Positions 35,253-44,614 are shown, counted from the first letter of the stretch. The stretch is DNA of 64,000 nucleotides from a candidate division BRC1 bacterium ADurb.Bin183 (GCA_002070185.1 MWCT01000001.1:62001-126000); one strand, 5' to 3'. The notes: generated by a model from the sequence alone, not told the origin. Made by a program: numbers and translations.

Positions 35253-38039
35253 GTGCCGGATATCTCCGGCGACGAACTCCCCGAAATTGTCGCAGGCATG
35301 GACTCCGGCAATGTGGTTTGTTTGAGTTCGGAGCCGACCTCGCCCGCAAAGGTTCTATGGATGGCGGATGTCAACGGCGGCGTGCTGGCTCTTTTGACTG
35401 TTTCAATGGCGGACGAAGCCTCCTCAACCGGGATTATCGCCGCCACCAATTTGGGCTGGATTGTTCTCCTCCGCGCACAGGGAGCGCAGACAGGCTCGGA
35501 AGTGTGGTCATATAAAACATCGTGCAATATCAGCGCGCTTTGCAGTGTGGGAGACCGCAACGGCGACGGCTGGGAAGAAATTGCGGCGGGCGGAGGGGAT
35601 CAGCGCGTGTATCTTTTGAACGGCGCGACGGGCTTGCCCATCTGGACAACGGCTCTCGGCGACATCTCCAGCGGAGGCGGTTATGTCCACGCCATTTTGA
35701 ATGCCGGCGATTTGAACGGCGACAGCGCCCCTGATATCTTTGTTCGCACGTGGGAGGACAGTAAAATCAGGGCGCTCAACGGCGCGACAGGCGCCATCCT
35801 TTGGTCATCAAATGTGGCGGGCAATTATACAGACCCGCTTGCTGTTATGGGCGATATCAACGGCGATGGGCGCATGGATTTTATAACTGGTGGAAATGAT
35901 AAAATCCTCAAACTTTGCACCGGCTCAACTGGCGCCGAATTTGCAAGATATGCAATGCCGCGCCCGCTGCGCTCGGTTATCGCCGTCGGCGATGTGGACG
36001 GCGACGGCAAATCAGAAGGCGTCGGCGCCGCGGCTGGCGGCGAGGTTGTCTGCATATCCAGCAAATCTGTTGGAACGGCGACTGCGCTCTGGACGGCGAA
36101 GGTGGAGGGGGTGTGCCGCAATCTCGCCGCGGTGGGCGACCTTGACGAAGATGGAAAACCGGACGTCTGCGTTTCAACCGAAGAGGGGATTGTCGCCGCG
36201 ATTTCCGGCGCGGATGGGCGCATCATTTGGCAATGGCAGGGCGCGGACGTTGCCCGACCTATCCTTGCCGCGGGCGATGCGGACGGCGACGGCAAAAATG
36301 AAATCGCTGTCGGATGCCTTGATGGCTCGGTCGCGTTTCTTTCCGGCGAGGCGAAGCATCACAAAACCCGCACCGCCCCGCTCCGCATCAACCCGCCCCA
36401 TCGCGCCGCCCCGCCCAAGCCGGTCCGCAGCGCCGAATCCACGCGCGGCGCAAATTCCGTTCCCATCCTTCTTTATCACGACGTTCTGCCTGAGATGTTT
36501 TACTACTACGGCGTTTCGCTTGATAATTTCCGCGCCCAAATGGACACGATTGTCGAGGGCAAATTCACCTGTGTCACGCTCGACCAGATCGCCGATTGGA
36601 TTGAAGGCAAAGCCGAACTTCCTGAAAATCCCGTCTGCATCACATTTGACGGACCCTATGACGGGCAGTTCACCTACGCCTACCCCGTAATGAAGGAACG
36701 CGGACTTTTTGCCACGGTTTATTGCACCTCTGATTGGATCGGCACGGCAAATCACACGGATTGGCATCAGATGCGGAAGATGGACGCCGGCGGCATTGAG
36801 GATATTCAAAACCACTCGATGAATCATGCCAATCTGACTTCATTAAGCGAGGATCAAGTAACGTCCCAACTTTTGGTTTGCAACGAATCCATAAAGCGGC
36901 TGATGAACGGAAAAATCGTGTTCCATCACGCCTATCCGGGCGGCGCTTATAGTGCGACCATCATGAATCATCTGCGCAAACTCGGCTTTCGAACCGCGAC
37001 AACCGTCGTGCAGCGGCATGTTGTCAAATGGGATAATCTGATGGCGCTGCCCCGTTATTCTGTGGTCAAGACCACAACCATTGAGCAATTCCGCCAAAAA
37101 ATCGGATACTCCGTCCCGACGCCGACGCCGACGCCCGAGCCGTCTCCGATTCCTTCTCTGCCCTATGATTTTGCGGGCAATGTGGGCTCTGGTTGGGCGC
37201 AGCCTTCGTTTGCCGATGTGGATACATCCGGGCGCCTATGGATTTGCGACTATACGAATAAGAACGTGCGCATCTTTGAGGAGAATGGAACAGAGGTCTC
37301 CTTCTCGCCCATCAAATACGGGCTCAGTCAAAAAGGCTCAACCATAGAGATGGAGGCGCCTTCCGGCATCGCCATCACGCCGACCGGCGAGGCGCTTGTT
37401 TCCATCGCCGACTATTTCGGCTCATCCCAGTATCTGGGGATTTTGCGGTTCAAAACCTCGGACGGCGCGCCGCTTAACGGCTTCGATTTGGACTACGTTG
37501 TGGGCGATGTGGACTGCGACTCAAAAGGGTATATTTATGCGGTGGATAAAACCGTTTTCTTCTGGCATGTTTACACGCCGCAGGGCGTTGAGATTAAAAA
37601 CAGCCCCATCGGTCCCGGCACCACAGACCACATCCAACGCGGAATCAGCGTCCTGCCCGATTCATCCCGCGTGTATGTTATCAGCGAAGCGGATAGCGCC
37701 GTTCATGTTTGGACGGGCGCATCCGACGAAAATGGAGCGGCATACACTAAAGCGGCGAATCTGGGCGCCGGGCTGTATATAAACGGCGGCGGGGTGGATG
37801 TGATGGACGATGGAACGGTGCTGGTCAGCGACGGCGTAAACAACCGCGTGCTGGCGTTTGATTCTGAACACACCTTAGTGGGAATGTTGCGGGATACTGC
37901 CGCGCCGGTGATTCGAGACCCTAGAGGGTGCGCCTTCAAGCCTGATGGCTCCGTTATATGGGTCACCCTTAGGTCAGGCAAAAGCGTACAGCGATGGAAT
38001 CGCCGGAATACCAAAGCCGCAGGGTTAATCGTTTATTAA
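35253..38039 (+). CDS. FG-GAP/PQQ-like propeller + NodB polysaccharide deacetylase + NHL-like propeller
   Basis: Residues 1-370 form a propeller of repeats with calcium-type loops (GDLNGDSAPDIFV, GDINGDGRMDFITGG, GDVDGDGKSEGVGAA, GDADGDGKNEIAVG). Residues 400-620 are a NodB-type deacetylase: VPILLYHDVLP, ITFDGPYDGQFTYAYPVM, and the zinc motif NHSMNHANL. The second Asp of the usual TFDD is Gly here, which removes one metal ligand. A TPTPTPEPSP linker leads to a second propeller of NHL-like blades (for example VDTSGRLWICDYTNKNVRIF). It is probably an extracellular glycan-binding or de-N-acetylating protein. It is likely the body of a gene beginning at 35124; the annotated GTG start is a fallback. 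Confidence 0.8.
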   Translation: MPDISGDELPEIVAGMDSGNVVCLSSEPTSPAKVLWMADVNGGVLALLTVSMADEASSTGIIAATNLGWIVLLRAQGAQTGSEVWSYKTSCNISALCSVGDRNGDGWEEIAAGGGDQRVYLLNGATGLPIWTTALGDISSGGGYVHAILNAGDLNGDSAPDIFVRTWEDSKIRALNGATGAILWSSNVAGNYTDPLAVMGDINGDGRMDFITGGNDKILKLCTGSTGAEFARYAMPRPLRSVIAVGDVDGDGKSEGVGAAAGGEVVCISSKSVGTATALWTAKVEGVCRNLAAVGDLDEDGKPDVCVSTEEGIVAAISGADGRIIWQWQGADVARPILAAGDADGDGKNEIAVGCLDGSVAFLSGEAKHHKTRTAPLRINPPHRAAPPKPVRSAESTRGANSVPILLYHDVLPEMFYYYGVSLDNFRAQMDTIVEGKFTCVTLDQIADWIEGKAELPENPVCITFDGPYDGQFTYAYPVMKERGLFATVYCTSDWIGTANHTDWHQMRKMDAGGIEDIQNHSMNHANLTSLSEDQVTSQLLVCNESIKRLMNGKIVFHHAYPGGAYSATIMNHLRKLGFRTATTVVQRHVVKWDNLMALPRYSVVKTTTIEQFRQKIGYSVPTPTPTPEPSPIPSLPYDFAGNVGSGWAQPSFADVDTSGRLWICDYTNKNVRIFEENGTEVSFSPIKYGLSQKGSTIEMEAPSGIAITPTGEALVSIADYFGSSQYLGILRFKTSDGAPLNGFDLDYVVGDVDCDSKGYIYAVDKTVFFWHVYTPQGVEIKNSPIGPGTTDHIQRGISVLPDSSRVYVISEADSAVHVWTGASDENGAAYTKAANLGAGLYINGGGVDVMDDGTVLVSDGVNNRVLAFDSEHTLVGMLRDTAAPVIRDPRGCAFKPDGSVIWVTLRSGKSVQRWNRRNTKAAGLIVY

Positions 38040-38090
38040 CCCGCCCGCTGCCAAAATCCCATCTTGTAAAAGGCTCAGAGCCTCATGCGT

Positions 38091-38100
38091 TTGGGCGCAA
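38091..38100 (+). repeat. TTGGGCGCAA copy beyond the left end of the phage-like block
   Basis: The same 10-mer occurs at 48731-48740 and 48756-48765, just outside the right end of the block. The match is short and could be chance. Confidence 0.35.
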
Positions 38101-38120
38101 CTTATTTATACTTATATTTC

Positions 38121-38136
38121 AAGGGCTGACCCTTTT
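38121..38136 (+). terminator. weak hairpin with short T run after the NodB gene
   Basis: AAGGG, loop CTGA, CCCTT and four T. The stem is five bases only, 82 bases after the stop. A near-perfect AGGCTC-A-GAGCCT palindrome lies at about 38071-38083. Confidence 0.25.
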
Positions 38137-38163
38137 AGACCCATGCGCGAGAACAAAATCAGA

Positions 38164-38547
38164 TTAGGATTCTTTGGGCTTTTCGGCGGGTTTTTCCTCG
38201 GGGGATATCCAGTCCAAAAGGGCGTCTGAAGCCATGAGATAAAAATCGAGGATTTTGTCCAATCCGGTTGTTTGGAACACCTCATACACCTGCGAATTGG
38301 GGCGCACAAGGCGAACCTCTCCGTTGCGCGACATCGTTTCTCGCTTGAGCTCCAAAATGGCGCGCAGCCCGGCGCTGCAAATGAAATCCACTTCCAAAAG
38401 GTCTATCAGAAATAAATTGAAATTTTGCGCATAGGAGGATTTGAGGAAATCCCGAAGCGCTTGCGCTTCTTCCGCATGTATTTCCCCGCTGACGGACACT
38501 ATCAGAACTTTGCCAATCCTCACGCGATTGATGACCATTTTATTCAT
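38164..38547 (-). CDS. STAS-domain (anti-anti-sigma-like) protein
   Basis: A 127-residue STAS domain of the SpoIIAA/RsbV type, usually a phosphorylation-controlled partner of an anti-sigma or switch kinase. The ATG at 38547 has CAGGAG nine bases upstream. The VSGEIHAEEAQALRDFL and FNLFLIDLLEVDFICSAGL segments match the family. The residue before the phosphorylatable Ser is Cys rather than the common Asp (ICSAGL against DSSG). The C-terminal 15 residues are charged. It lies 130 bp downstream of the phage-like fibre gene on the same strand and may be read with it. No kinase or sigma factor is adjacent. Confidence 0.85.
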   Translation of the reverse strand: MNKMVINRVRIGKVLIVSVSGEIHAEEAQALRDFLKSSYAQNFNLFLIDLLEVDFICSAGLRAILELKRETMSRNGEVRLVRPNSQVYEVFQTTGLDKILDFYLMASDALLDWISPEEKPAEKPKES

Positions 38548-38677
38548 GGACTCTTGCTCCTGTCGGGAATCTTTGACAAGACGCCGGTTATTATGGCGGC
38601 ATCCAAATTCAAAACATCGAGAAAGACTCCACGACAAAAAGCCGCGCGATTGCAAGGTTTTTTATCGAAAACAAAGA

Positions 38678-40954
38678 CTAATACACCCGCTTTGATGTCT
38701 CTATGCCGAATGAGTATAACCGCACGCCAACGGGATTATCAACGACGCTCTCGACCTCAATGGCATAGCTGTGATTTGCCTGCATGGTCTCATCGGCAAA
38801 GTCGTAAGTGTTAATGTTTATATTTAAGTCGCCCGCAGAATCTATGTATGATTGCTGCGCCCCCACAACCGTCCACGAGTCATTATACGCCGTCTCATCG
38901 CGTTTTACAAACCGAACCTTAATGCCGTTATTTTGTGCGTTTGCGCACCATTTCACCCGCAGACGCGTCAGAATCGTCCCCGCCTCATAAGGAATGGGGA
39001 AATATGCTTTTTGCCCATCATCATCTGATAATAAATAAATATAGAAAAAACATCCTGCCTCATCGCCGTATCCCGGCGACCATCCTACATTTCGACCTCT
39101 GTTTCCATCCCACACCAAAGCCGTCCCGCACGCTGCCACAGCTGCCCAATCCTTCCACAGCAGGGCATGGGACGAATAAACGGAGTTTGTGCCAACACCG
39201 CTGTTTGGCGAGCGAAAAAGACGCGTGTCATAATTTTCGTTATCCCCTTCGCCCCAGTATAATCCGTCAATCGGGTCTATTTTGAAATAGTAATTATCTG
39301 GATTATCATACCAGTGCATCTTGAAAAGTTTTTTGCCTCCAATATCCGAATCGCTGTTTAAGGAAAGATTTCCGTAATTCACAAACGCATCCATATAATC
39401 GCATGAATTTACATTAAGCGCTGTATAATTATTTGAAATCAAAAATGGCGCGGCATCCTTGCGGCATCCAAATAACGTCAGCGTATCGCACTTCACTACA
39501 TCAATCCCTTCCGTATTATGAAAATCCGTCCACCGAAAAGCCGCATCGCCGGTTGTGTTTAATTGAGTCCCGCCGCCGGCGCCTCGCGTCAAGACCTCGC
39601 CATGTTCAAATGTCAAAAAAGCAGAACCGCGCGCTCGAATGATGGGCGATGCATTGGATAAATATTTATACTGTTCCACCGTCACCATGTCGCAACTAAC
39701 AACAGAACTCCCCAAAAAGCACAAAATATCGCTGCCTCCATTCCCGCCGATATAGCAATTCTGAATGTGGTTATTGCCGTCGGTTGCAATGACAGCCGGC
39801 GTGGCGTATGTGCCGGTAGAGTTGCCGGTATTTTTAATTGTTAAATTTGCCAATCTCGCCCCATCAGGTAAGCCGGCGCTAAATAAAAAAACGCCGTCGT
39901 CGTATGCGACTTCCGCGGAGGATGCATGTTCGCGCTCTATGATGCACGCCTTTCTATCCACGCCCGCAACCGTTATATTTTTGTTGATGTTGATGGATGA
40001 TGAAACGGTGTATGTTCCGGGGAAAACCAAAATCACATCGCCCGCTGAAGACGCCGCAACGGCATCATGAATGTCATCAAAATCCCCTCCCGATTTGGCA
40101 ACAGCGATGGTCTTAGCCTTGCCCAATCCGATAAATCCATTAAGAGCGCGAATCGTTCCCGATGTGGCAATGTCGCCTTGAAATCTCACGTCTTTGCAAA
40201 AACGCCACGAGCCGGAGACCACTTCATCGGCGGATTTATCGAGGAGGTTTTCTGAGGCGATTCCTTCGATAGAAGCAAAATTGGCGATGCGTCCCGTATG
40301 CGGCGCGCCTTCCAGATTTCCCAGCACATCGCCGGAGAAACGCGCCCTGCTTGCTATGAGGGCATCAAGGCTTGCCTGCGGCGCGTAAAGGGTTTTATTA
40401 AATTCAAAGCGGTTGGTCGCGTTGTCCCAGCGCAGCCGAGCGTCCGTCGCGCCGTTCTCAAAGGAGATGTCCATCTTACCGGGCTGACCGTGTTGTGAAA
40501 ATTTGATATTCGCCATGAACTCAGGCTGAACGTCGAATCGCCAAGCGCCGGAGATGGTTTCGCTCAACGAACGGCTGAGATGGATGTCCTCATCCTGCAA
40601 GTGTTCGCCGATGGTGGTGTTGCCTGCGGCATCGGGACCGGCGGGGAGGTGGTTGTTGAATGAACGCGCATGAACGGCGCCGTGCCGCGAGCCGTTCAAA
40701 TATTGCCGATGGTCGTCGTTGCCCAGACCGGAAAGAGAGCCATGCGCGCGGTTGCCCGCCCCTATCTGATTCAAAGCGATGGGCGAGGTTAGACTCTCGT
40801 CCATGAAAATCAAACGTCCCGCGTCATCGCGAAAAATTTTAACCAGTCCATCATAAGAGCCATTTGCGCCGAACTCCACCTGTGGGGTTTTAATTGCGAA
40901 TATAAGCGCGGGGAATAAAAGACAAAAAAAGACGATGACAATTTTGGGTTTCAT
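38678..40954 (-). CDS. tail-fibre-like protein with signal peptide and beta-helix domain
   Basis: A 758-residue protein that starts with a signal peptide (residues 1-20, KIVIVFFCLLFPALIFA). A phage-fibre collar-like motif LSGLGNDDHRQYLN is near residue 75. Repeated fibre phrases follow (SETISGAWRF, later VVSGSWRF), then a pectate-lyase-type right-handed beta-helix from about residue 285 (AKSGGDFDDIHDAVAA, DVILVFPGTYTV). The last 200 residues are a separate domain. It is the last gene of the capsid operon (21 bp after the previous stop, with a GGAGG site). Phage fibres normally have no signal peptide, so the protein may be exported or displayed by the host. A host surface protein that borrowed fibre modules is the main alternative. 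Confidence 0.7.
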   Translation of the reverse strand: MKPKIVIVFFCLLFPALIFAIKTPQVEFGANGSYDGLVKIFRDDAGRLIFMDESLTSPIALNQIGAGNRAHGSLSGLGNDDHRQYLNGSRHGAVHARSFNNHLPAGPDAAGNTTIGEHLQDEDIHLSRSLSETISGAWRFDVQPEFMANIKFSQHGQPGKMDISFENGATDARLRWDNATNRFEFNKTLYAPQASLDALIASRARFSGDVLGNLEGAPHTGRIANFASIEGIASENLLDKSADEVVSGSWRFCKDVRFQGDIATSGTIRALNGFIGLGKAKTIAVAKSGGDFDDIHDAVAASSAGDVILVFPGTYTVSSSININKNITVAGVDRKACIIEREHASSAEVAYDDGVFLFSAGLPDGARLANLTIKNTGNSTGTYATPAVIATDGNNHIQNCYIGGNGGSDILCFLGSSVVSCDMVTVEQYKYLSNASPIIRARGSAFLTFEHGEVLTRGAGGGTQLNTTGDAAFRWTDFHNTEGIDVVKCDTLTLFGCRKDAAPFLISNNYTALNVNSCDYMDAFVNYGNLSLNSDSDIGGKKLFKMHWYDNPDNYYFKIDPIDGLYWGEGDNENYDTRLFRSPNSGVGTNSVYSSHALLWKDWAAVAACGTALVWDGNRGRNVGWSPGYGDEAGCFFYIYLLSDDDGQKAYFPIPYEAGTILTRLRVKWCANAQNNGIKVRFVKRDETAYNDSWTVVGAQQSYIDSAGDLNININTYDFADETMQANHSYAIEVESVVDNPVGVRLYSFGIETSKRVY

Positions 40955-40975
40955 GGAATAACCTCCGTGAAAAAT

Positions 40976-43495
40976 TTACGATTTATTTTCGATGATTTCG
41001 CCGGTCAGGCGGAGGGCGCCGCTCGTGCGGTATGCCGTCATCAGGCTCGCCTTCAAGTCCAGCGAAAAATTCAAAACGTCCTCGCCCTCGAACGTCAGAG
41101 ATTGGATATAATCAGCAGGCTTGATAGCGGGCGGATGTTGATATTCCCAAACCTCGCCGCGGGTCAGGAGGTTGCCGCCGGCGTCAAGCGCAAAGAGGGC
41201 GCGGCGATTGCCGTCTTCGCCCGCGCCAAAATATAAGAGCCCCCGCTTGGCGTCGAAAACGATGGACTGTTCAAGCGATTGCTCTTCGAGAGCGCCCTCA
41301 CGCGCCTCGCCCAAAAAGGCAAAGTTGCCGTCCGCCTCAAGCCGCGCAACGGCGCGCCCGCGGATGTAGAAAATCAAAACAGGCTGGAATGCCTGACGCC
41401 AGAGGAGCGTTTCATCATCAAAACGCCAAACGGCGGCGCCAGCGCAAATCAGACGGATGCCGAGCTCGATGCAATCAGGTTCCGCGAGCGACCAGCGCGC
41501 GATTTCGCCGAACGCCTCATTTAGGCGCGAGGCTTCATGCATAAGTCTTATACGGTCGCCGCGCTCAAGATGAACAGCCGCAAGCGGGAGGCGGACGCAA
41601 ACCTCGCCGAGCGATGCGGAGCCGCGCGTCGGGATGCAAAGCGGCGGCTCATCGTTCAGAATGAGCGCGCTTGTGATTTCAAAATCATGTTCGCGCGTTT
41701 CGCCCAACGCCGCCGGATGCCGCAACGCCGGCAGAAAGCGAACCCCGTCCGCTTCGTGCGCGATGCGAAAATCCCCCGCCTTCAAAATCTCAGCAATCGC
41801 GTTTAAGATGGTTTGTTGGCGGTTGATTCGAGCGTCATAGATAATTCCATCCGCATCGAGTTTAGCGTGTATTTTTTGAAAAGAAACCTTGTCAATGGCG
41901 TCGGCGGGCAATCCCATAAAATCGGGGCTTGTCAAAAGAAGACGAACCGCCTCCGCAGGATTGCGCGCGAGGTTGCCTTCGGCGCATAAACCCTCCACAT
42001 CGGCGGTCATGGCGTCCAAAATCGTTTCGCTCACGCGGGGGCGATATTCTAATATGAGCGAGACATCGGCGATGCGCGCAAAGCCGTTCGCGCCGGCAAA
42101 CTCAATCTCAAAGATAGGCGCATTTGCTCCGCCGCAAAAAAAATCCCAATCGCCGCCTCCAAGCGCCATCTCTGTGATGTCCAACCGATGAACAAGGATA
42201 GGCAATGCCGAATCATTGCCGACGGCGCCGTCGGAAAAATAATCCTCCGGAAAGAGCAAAAATGCATTTTGCGAAATGCCGTTCTTTTTAACGCCGGCTT
42301 TAAAGACGGTATGACCCCCGCTCGTGCGGGATGCGAGATAATGCGTTTCAAAAAATGCGCGCGTTAAAACGCCCAAACGCTTTTCATACCCTGAAAGATT
42401 TTCCGCAAACCGCAAAGAAAGCCGCGGCGATTTTTCATTTAAGAGCGCGGACGTGGCAATAGAATAATCATCAACCGCCCGCCCGGTTCCTGCTTCATCC
42501 TCGATTTGGGGAATCCACGCCCCCGATGTCCGCGCGCCGTCAAAAATAATTTGAGATGAACCGGCGGCATGGCGCACTATGCATTTCCATTGAGGAAGGC
42601 GCGCCACGCTAACATCGCGTCCGCAGTATTTCTCGATGGAAATAGTGGCATTTTCCACTGGAAAACCATTTGCGCGGATATTGGCGATGCGTCGGCATAC
42701 ATGGTCAGCCGCGAGAAAAGCCAGCCCGCCTTCGGGGATGAATCGCACGGGCGCGCCGTTTGAATGATATCCCGCATGAGGGCGCAGCAGCGGCGACTGC
42801 GGCGAGCCGACCGTCCGCGCTTCTTCGTCAATTTCGCCATACATCATGACCTCATCGCCCACTTGCAAAGCGCCGAAGAGCGGCAGTCCCGATGCGTTGT
42901 TGAGACGCAGCGCAGCATCCTCCGGAGCCAGCTCGCCATCGAGCCTCATATCGAGCAGCCCTTTAGGCATGGGGGAAATCAGGCGCAGCGGCGCTTGCTC
43001 AATCAATCCAAAAATAAGAGGCAGCGCCGCGCCGCCCTCCATTCTCAAAATTGGGCGACCGCCGAAATAAGCCAGCGGGTCAAGAAGCGTCAGACGCGCC
43101 ATCGAAGGCAGAAATTCAGCGGCGCAAACCTTGAAATCGCCCAACCAGATGATGTCTTCGGATGCGGCATCGCCCCGCTCATCCATGAACAAAACGCTCA
43201 AACGGACGCGCATATTTTCAACGCTGTGCCGCTCGGCAATTTCTTGAATGGAATCTTCGCCGCCATTGAATATTTCCAGATACAAAGAAGAGCGTCCGCA
43301 AAATCCCTCACCGTCCATCTCTTTTGTAAAAGACTTTAAACCGATAATACGCGGTTCAAAAATCGCCGCGCCGAGCGCAAGCGGTCTGGAACAAAAGCGG
43401 CGGAGTCCCTCCGGCGAGGTGAGTTCCGCAATCCAAAAAACATTTTTTGAATCGGCGCCGCGCTCCCGCTCCGCATGCGTTGCCAACGTTTGCAT
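40976..43495 (-). CDS. large phage tail-type structural protein, unassigned
   Basis: An 839-residue protein with no clear family. Its N-terminal 250 residues resemble distal-tail or baseplate proteins. It has VFWIAELTSPEG, an IWLGDFKV strand, and a DEVMMYGEIDEEARTV segment with a following LLRPHAGYHSNGAPVRF, the kind of phrase seen in siphophage and GTA tail proteins. The remaining 580 residues are beta-rich. There are no signal peptide or membrane segments. It lies between the unknown gene at 43.5 kb and the fibre gene, where a hub or fibre-attachment protein would be expected. The position gives most of the inference. GAGGAGG is at the start. Confidence 0.6.
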   Translation of the reverse strand: MQTLATHAERERGADSKNVFWIAELTSPEGLRRFCSRPLALGAAIFEPRIIGLKSFTKEMDGEGFCGRSSLYLEIFNGGEDSIQEIAERHSVENMRVRLSVLFMDERGDAASEDIIWLGDFKVCAAEFLPSMARLTLLDPLAYFGGRPILRMEGGAALPLIFGLIEQAPLRLISPMPKGLLDMRLDGELAPEDAALRLNNASGLPLFGALQVGDEVMMYGEIDEEARTVGSPQSPLLRPHAGYHSNGAPVRFIPEGGLAFLAADHVCRRIANIRANGFPVENATISIEKYCGRDVSVARLPQWKCIVRHAAGSSQIIFDGARTSGAWIPQIEDEAGTGRAVDDYSIATSALLNEKSPRLSLRFAENLSGYEKRLGVLTRAFFETHYLASRTSGGHTVFKAGVKKNGISQNAFLLFPEDYFSDGAVGNDSALPILVHRLDITEMALGGGDWDFFCGGANAPIFEIEFAGANGFARIADVSLILEYRPRVSETILDAMTADVEGLCAEGNLARNPAEAVRLLLTSPDFMGLPADAIDKVSFQKIHAKLDADGIIYDARINRQQTILNAIAEILKAGDFRIAHEADGVRFLPALRHPAALGETREHDFEITSALILNDEPPLCIPTRGSASLGEVCVRLPLAAVHLERGDRIRLMHEASRLNEAFGEIARWSLAEPDCIELGIRLICAGAAVWRFDDETLLWRQAFQPVLIFYIRGRAVARLEADGNFAFLGEAREGALEEQSLEQSIVFDAKRGLLYFGAGEDGNRRALFALDAGGNLLTRGEVWEYQHPPAIKPADYIQSLTFEGEDVLNFSLDLKASLMTAYRTSGALRLTGEIIENKS

Positions 43496-43507
43496 GATAG
43501 CCTCCTC

Positions 43508-44116
43508 TCAGGCATAATCTCCCGCTGCGAGAATTTCCAATTCGATTTCAACGGCAATCTGCTCGGGGAAATTTTCCTTTTGGGCGATGCGCGAGGAGAT
43601 GAGGGCGGCTTTGCGTACAGGCGCGTATTCCTCGCAAAAGGCAAAGGGTTCGATGCCGCCGCGAAGGATGTCCCGAACCCAATGGGAAAACGCTGACGCA
43701 TCGTTTTTTCGCACGGCGGAAATGGTGAGCGAGAGAGAGCGGGTAGCCTCCTTGATTTTGGTTAGAAACAGGACGCCCCCAACCGAGCGGCGCGCAATGA
43801 CGCCGGTCTCTTCGCGTTCGGCGGATGGCAGGAGGCGGGGCGCCTTCCAGCAGAATGCGTTGGCGGGTTTCCAGCAAATCGCCCCCGCTGCTCGGCTATA
43901 GGAAAGCCCATATAGGCATCTCACTTCGGATGAAAGCGCGGACGTTGCTTTTCCCAAAAATTCAACGCGCGCCCCATTGGCATCCGAGATGAATATCAAA
44001 TCGCCGGCTGCAAAATAAAGGGAAGCGTTTTGCATGGAGAATCTAAACGCGCCGCGCAGCGCTGGCGCAATCAGAGGGCGCTCGTTCGTTTTTCCTTTTG
44101 CAAAAAGCGGAAACAT
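43508..44116 (-). CDS. phage-type structural protein of unknown function
   Basis: A 202-residue protein I cannot place in a family. It lies 14 bp after the gp36-like gene and 12 bp before the large tail-type gene. The beta-rich N-terminal half (FRFSMQNASLYFAAGDLIFI) precedes a C-terminal half ending in IAVEIELEILAAGDYA, which has the look of a tail or head-closure component. In Mu this position would hold gp37/38 and then the sheath; it is too short for a sheath and lacks tube-like features. The start is supported by GGAGG. Confidence 0.55.
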   Translation of the reverse strand: MFPLFAKGKTNERPLIAPALRGAFRFSMQNASLYFAAGDLIFISDANGARVEFLGKATSALSSEVRCLYGLSYSRAAGAICWKPANAFCWKAPRLLPSAEREETGVIARRSVGGVLFLTKIKEATRSLSLTISAVRKNDASAFSHWVRDILRGGIEPFAFCEEYAPVRKAALISSRIAQKENFPEQIAVEIELEILAAGDYA

Positions 44117-44130
44117 AAATTTCCTCCATA

Positions 44131-44544
44131 TTAAAAATCAGCGGTGCGCTCGCTGCCGAAGATTTTATCGCAGGCGCGTGTTGTGCTCTCGGCAAGGGAA
44201 CGGGGCGATGCGCCATGCAAAATAATTTCCCCCCGGCGGATGCTGTTCAGGAAATCAAGCGCCGCCTCGCCTTGCGCCTTGTGCGAATCGGGGAGAGGCT
44301 CGCGCCGATGCGAATAAAGGAGCGGAACCGCAAGAGAGACGCAAACCCAGACAAGGGCGGGAGAAGGGGTTTTTATGGGAAGCGCATATCGCGCGCCAAG
44401 CGAAGCGTTCATGAAGGCGGTTGCCTGTTCCAGAGCGGCTAAAACCGCCGCATCATCCGCTACGCCGTCGTTGTTGTCATCGGCGAGCATGATTAAAACA
44501 TCCGCGCCCAGACGATTTTCTAAATCTGTCTTTGTGGCATACAT
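44131..44544 (-). CDS. Mu gp36-like head-tail adaptor protein (DUF1320)
   Basis: A 137-residue protein of the gp36/DUF1320 family, a head-tail connector component in Mu-like phages. It has the characteristic opening MYATKTDLENRLG, an LADDNNDGVADDAAVL segment and AFMNASLGARYALPIKTPSP, where Ala-Arg-Tyr-x-Leu-Pro is the family's signature. The C-terminal half is helical. It sits directly after the major capsid gene, as in Mu. AAGGAG at the start. Confidence 0.82.
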   Translation of the reverse strand: MYATKTDLENRLGADVLIMLADDNNDGVADDAAVLAALEQATAFMNASLGARYALPIKTPSPALVWVCVSLAVPLLYSHRREPLPDSHKAQGEAALDFLNSIRRGEIILHGASPRSLAESTTRACDKIFGSERTADF

Positions 44545-44614
44545 AGTTTTATCTCCTTAAAAAAATCCCGCGGAGGGCATGAGGCGCTCCTCCGCGGGAA
44601 TGCGAGTCAGGGCA

